Below are positions 15,785 through 15,894 of a stretch of 15,894 nucleotides of DNA, one piece after another. Both the position numbers and the translations under genes were made by a program. Each line of letters opens with the position of its first letter. The first letter of the stretch is position 1. The notes beneath the pieces are model-generated. The model was given only the letters and a program-made list of their open reading frames with translations. It ran no database searches and was not told the DNA's origin. This stretch comes from Acanthaster planci (Eukaryota; Echinodermata; Asteroidea; Valvatida; Acanthasteridae), in NCBI RefSeq assembly GCF_001949145.1, contig NW_019091446.1, positions 1,058,277 to 1,074,170 of the forward strand. Reading direction: 5' to 3'.

Positions 15785-15894
15785 GCCTGAATGTTATTGG
15801 AGCCTAATTTCACATGTGAAGTTTTTATGGTTGGTTGGGCATTGTGCATGGTTGTGAACCGTGGTTTGGCTTCATACGTGTGATTGCATATATA

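Overview
The window is animal (metazoan) genomic DNA. It has one multi-exon, spliced, plus-strand gene with GT-AG introns, and the introns are full of inverted-repeat elements, a minisatellite and a tRNA-derived SINE head. The gene is the 3' part of a TTC3/DZIP3-type RING-H2 E3 ubiquitin ligase. The family call rests on the protein: a GGLxxFLLxSPxF helical block, a long coiled-coil middle, a Pro/Gln-rich linker, a C-terminal helical domain and a C3H2C3 RING at the very end. Moderate introns, one undivided TTC3/DZIP3-like gene and this repeat style suggest a marine invertebrate, plausibly an echinoderm or another invertebrate deuterostome. The species cannot be fixed from sequence alone.

Layout: 1-1373 is the end of an upstream intron; the 5' exons, including any TPR region, lie outside the window. 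Fourteen coding exons follow: 1374-1544, 2171-4343, 4733-4840, 5057-5196, 5693-5761, 6308-6404, 6743-6846, 7564-7654, 9488-9586, 9988-10576, 11340-11523, 12877-13012, 13771-14043 and 15501-15590. All 13 internal junctions keep the reading frame. Joined, they encode 1440 residues after one leading split-codon base and end at TAA 15588-15590. Residue numbers below count from the first complete codon at 1375.

The stop codon lies inside an AATAAA. A second AATAAA at 15779, just after a tRNA-derived SINE head and followed by GU-rich sequence, is the better poly(A) candidate.

Non-coding structure: intron 4 holds a 163-bp inverted-repeat element. Intron 8 holds a 61-nt perfect-stem hairpin and a probable 879-bp element with terminal inverted repeats. 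Intron 11 holds a 563-bp TTAA-flanked element that looks like a piggyBac-type MITE. Intron 13, which splits the RING finger, holds a 34-bp minisatellite of about 16 copies and a 263-bp foldback with 95-nt arms. Within exon 2 an 18-bp coding repeat gives seven tandem EQRLKD hexapeptides.

No second gene, RNA gene or CRISPR array is supported. I found no new multi-gene system. The most interesting signals are the CUE-like MFP helical domain beside the RING, the coding repeat, the stop-free in-frame intron 3, and the repeat load of the intron that splits the RING.
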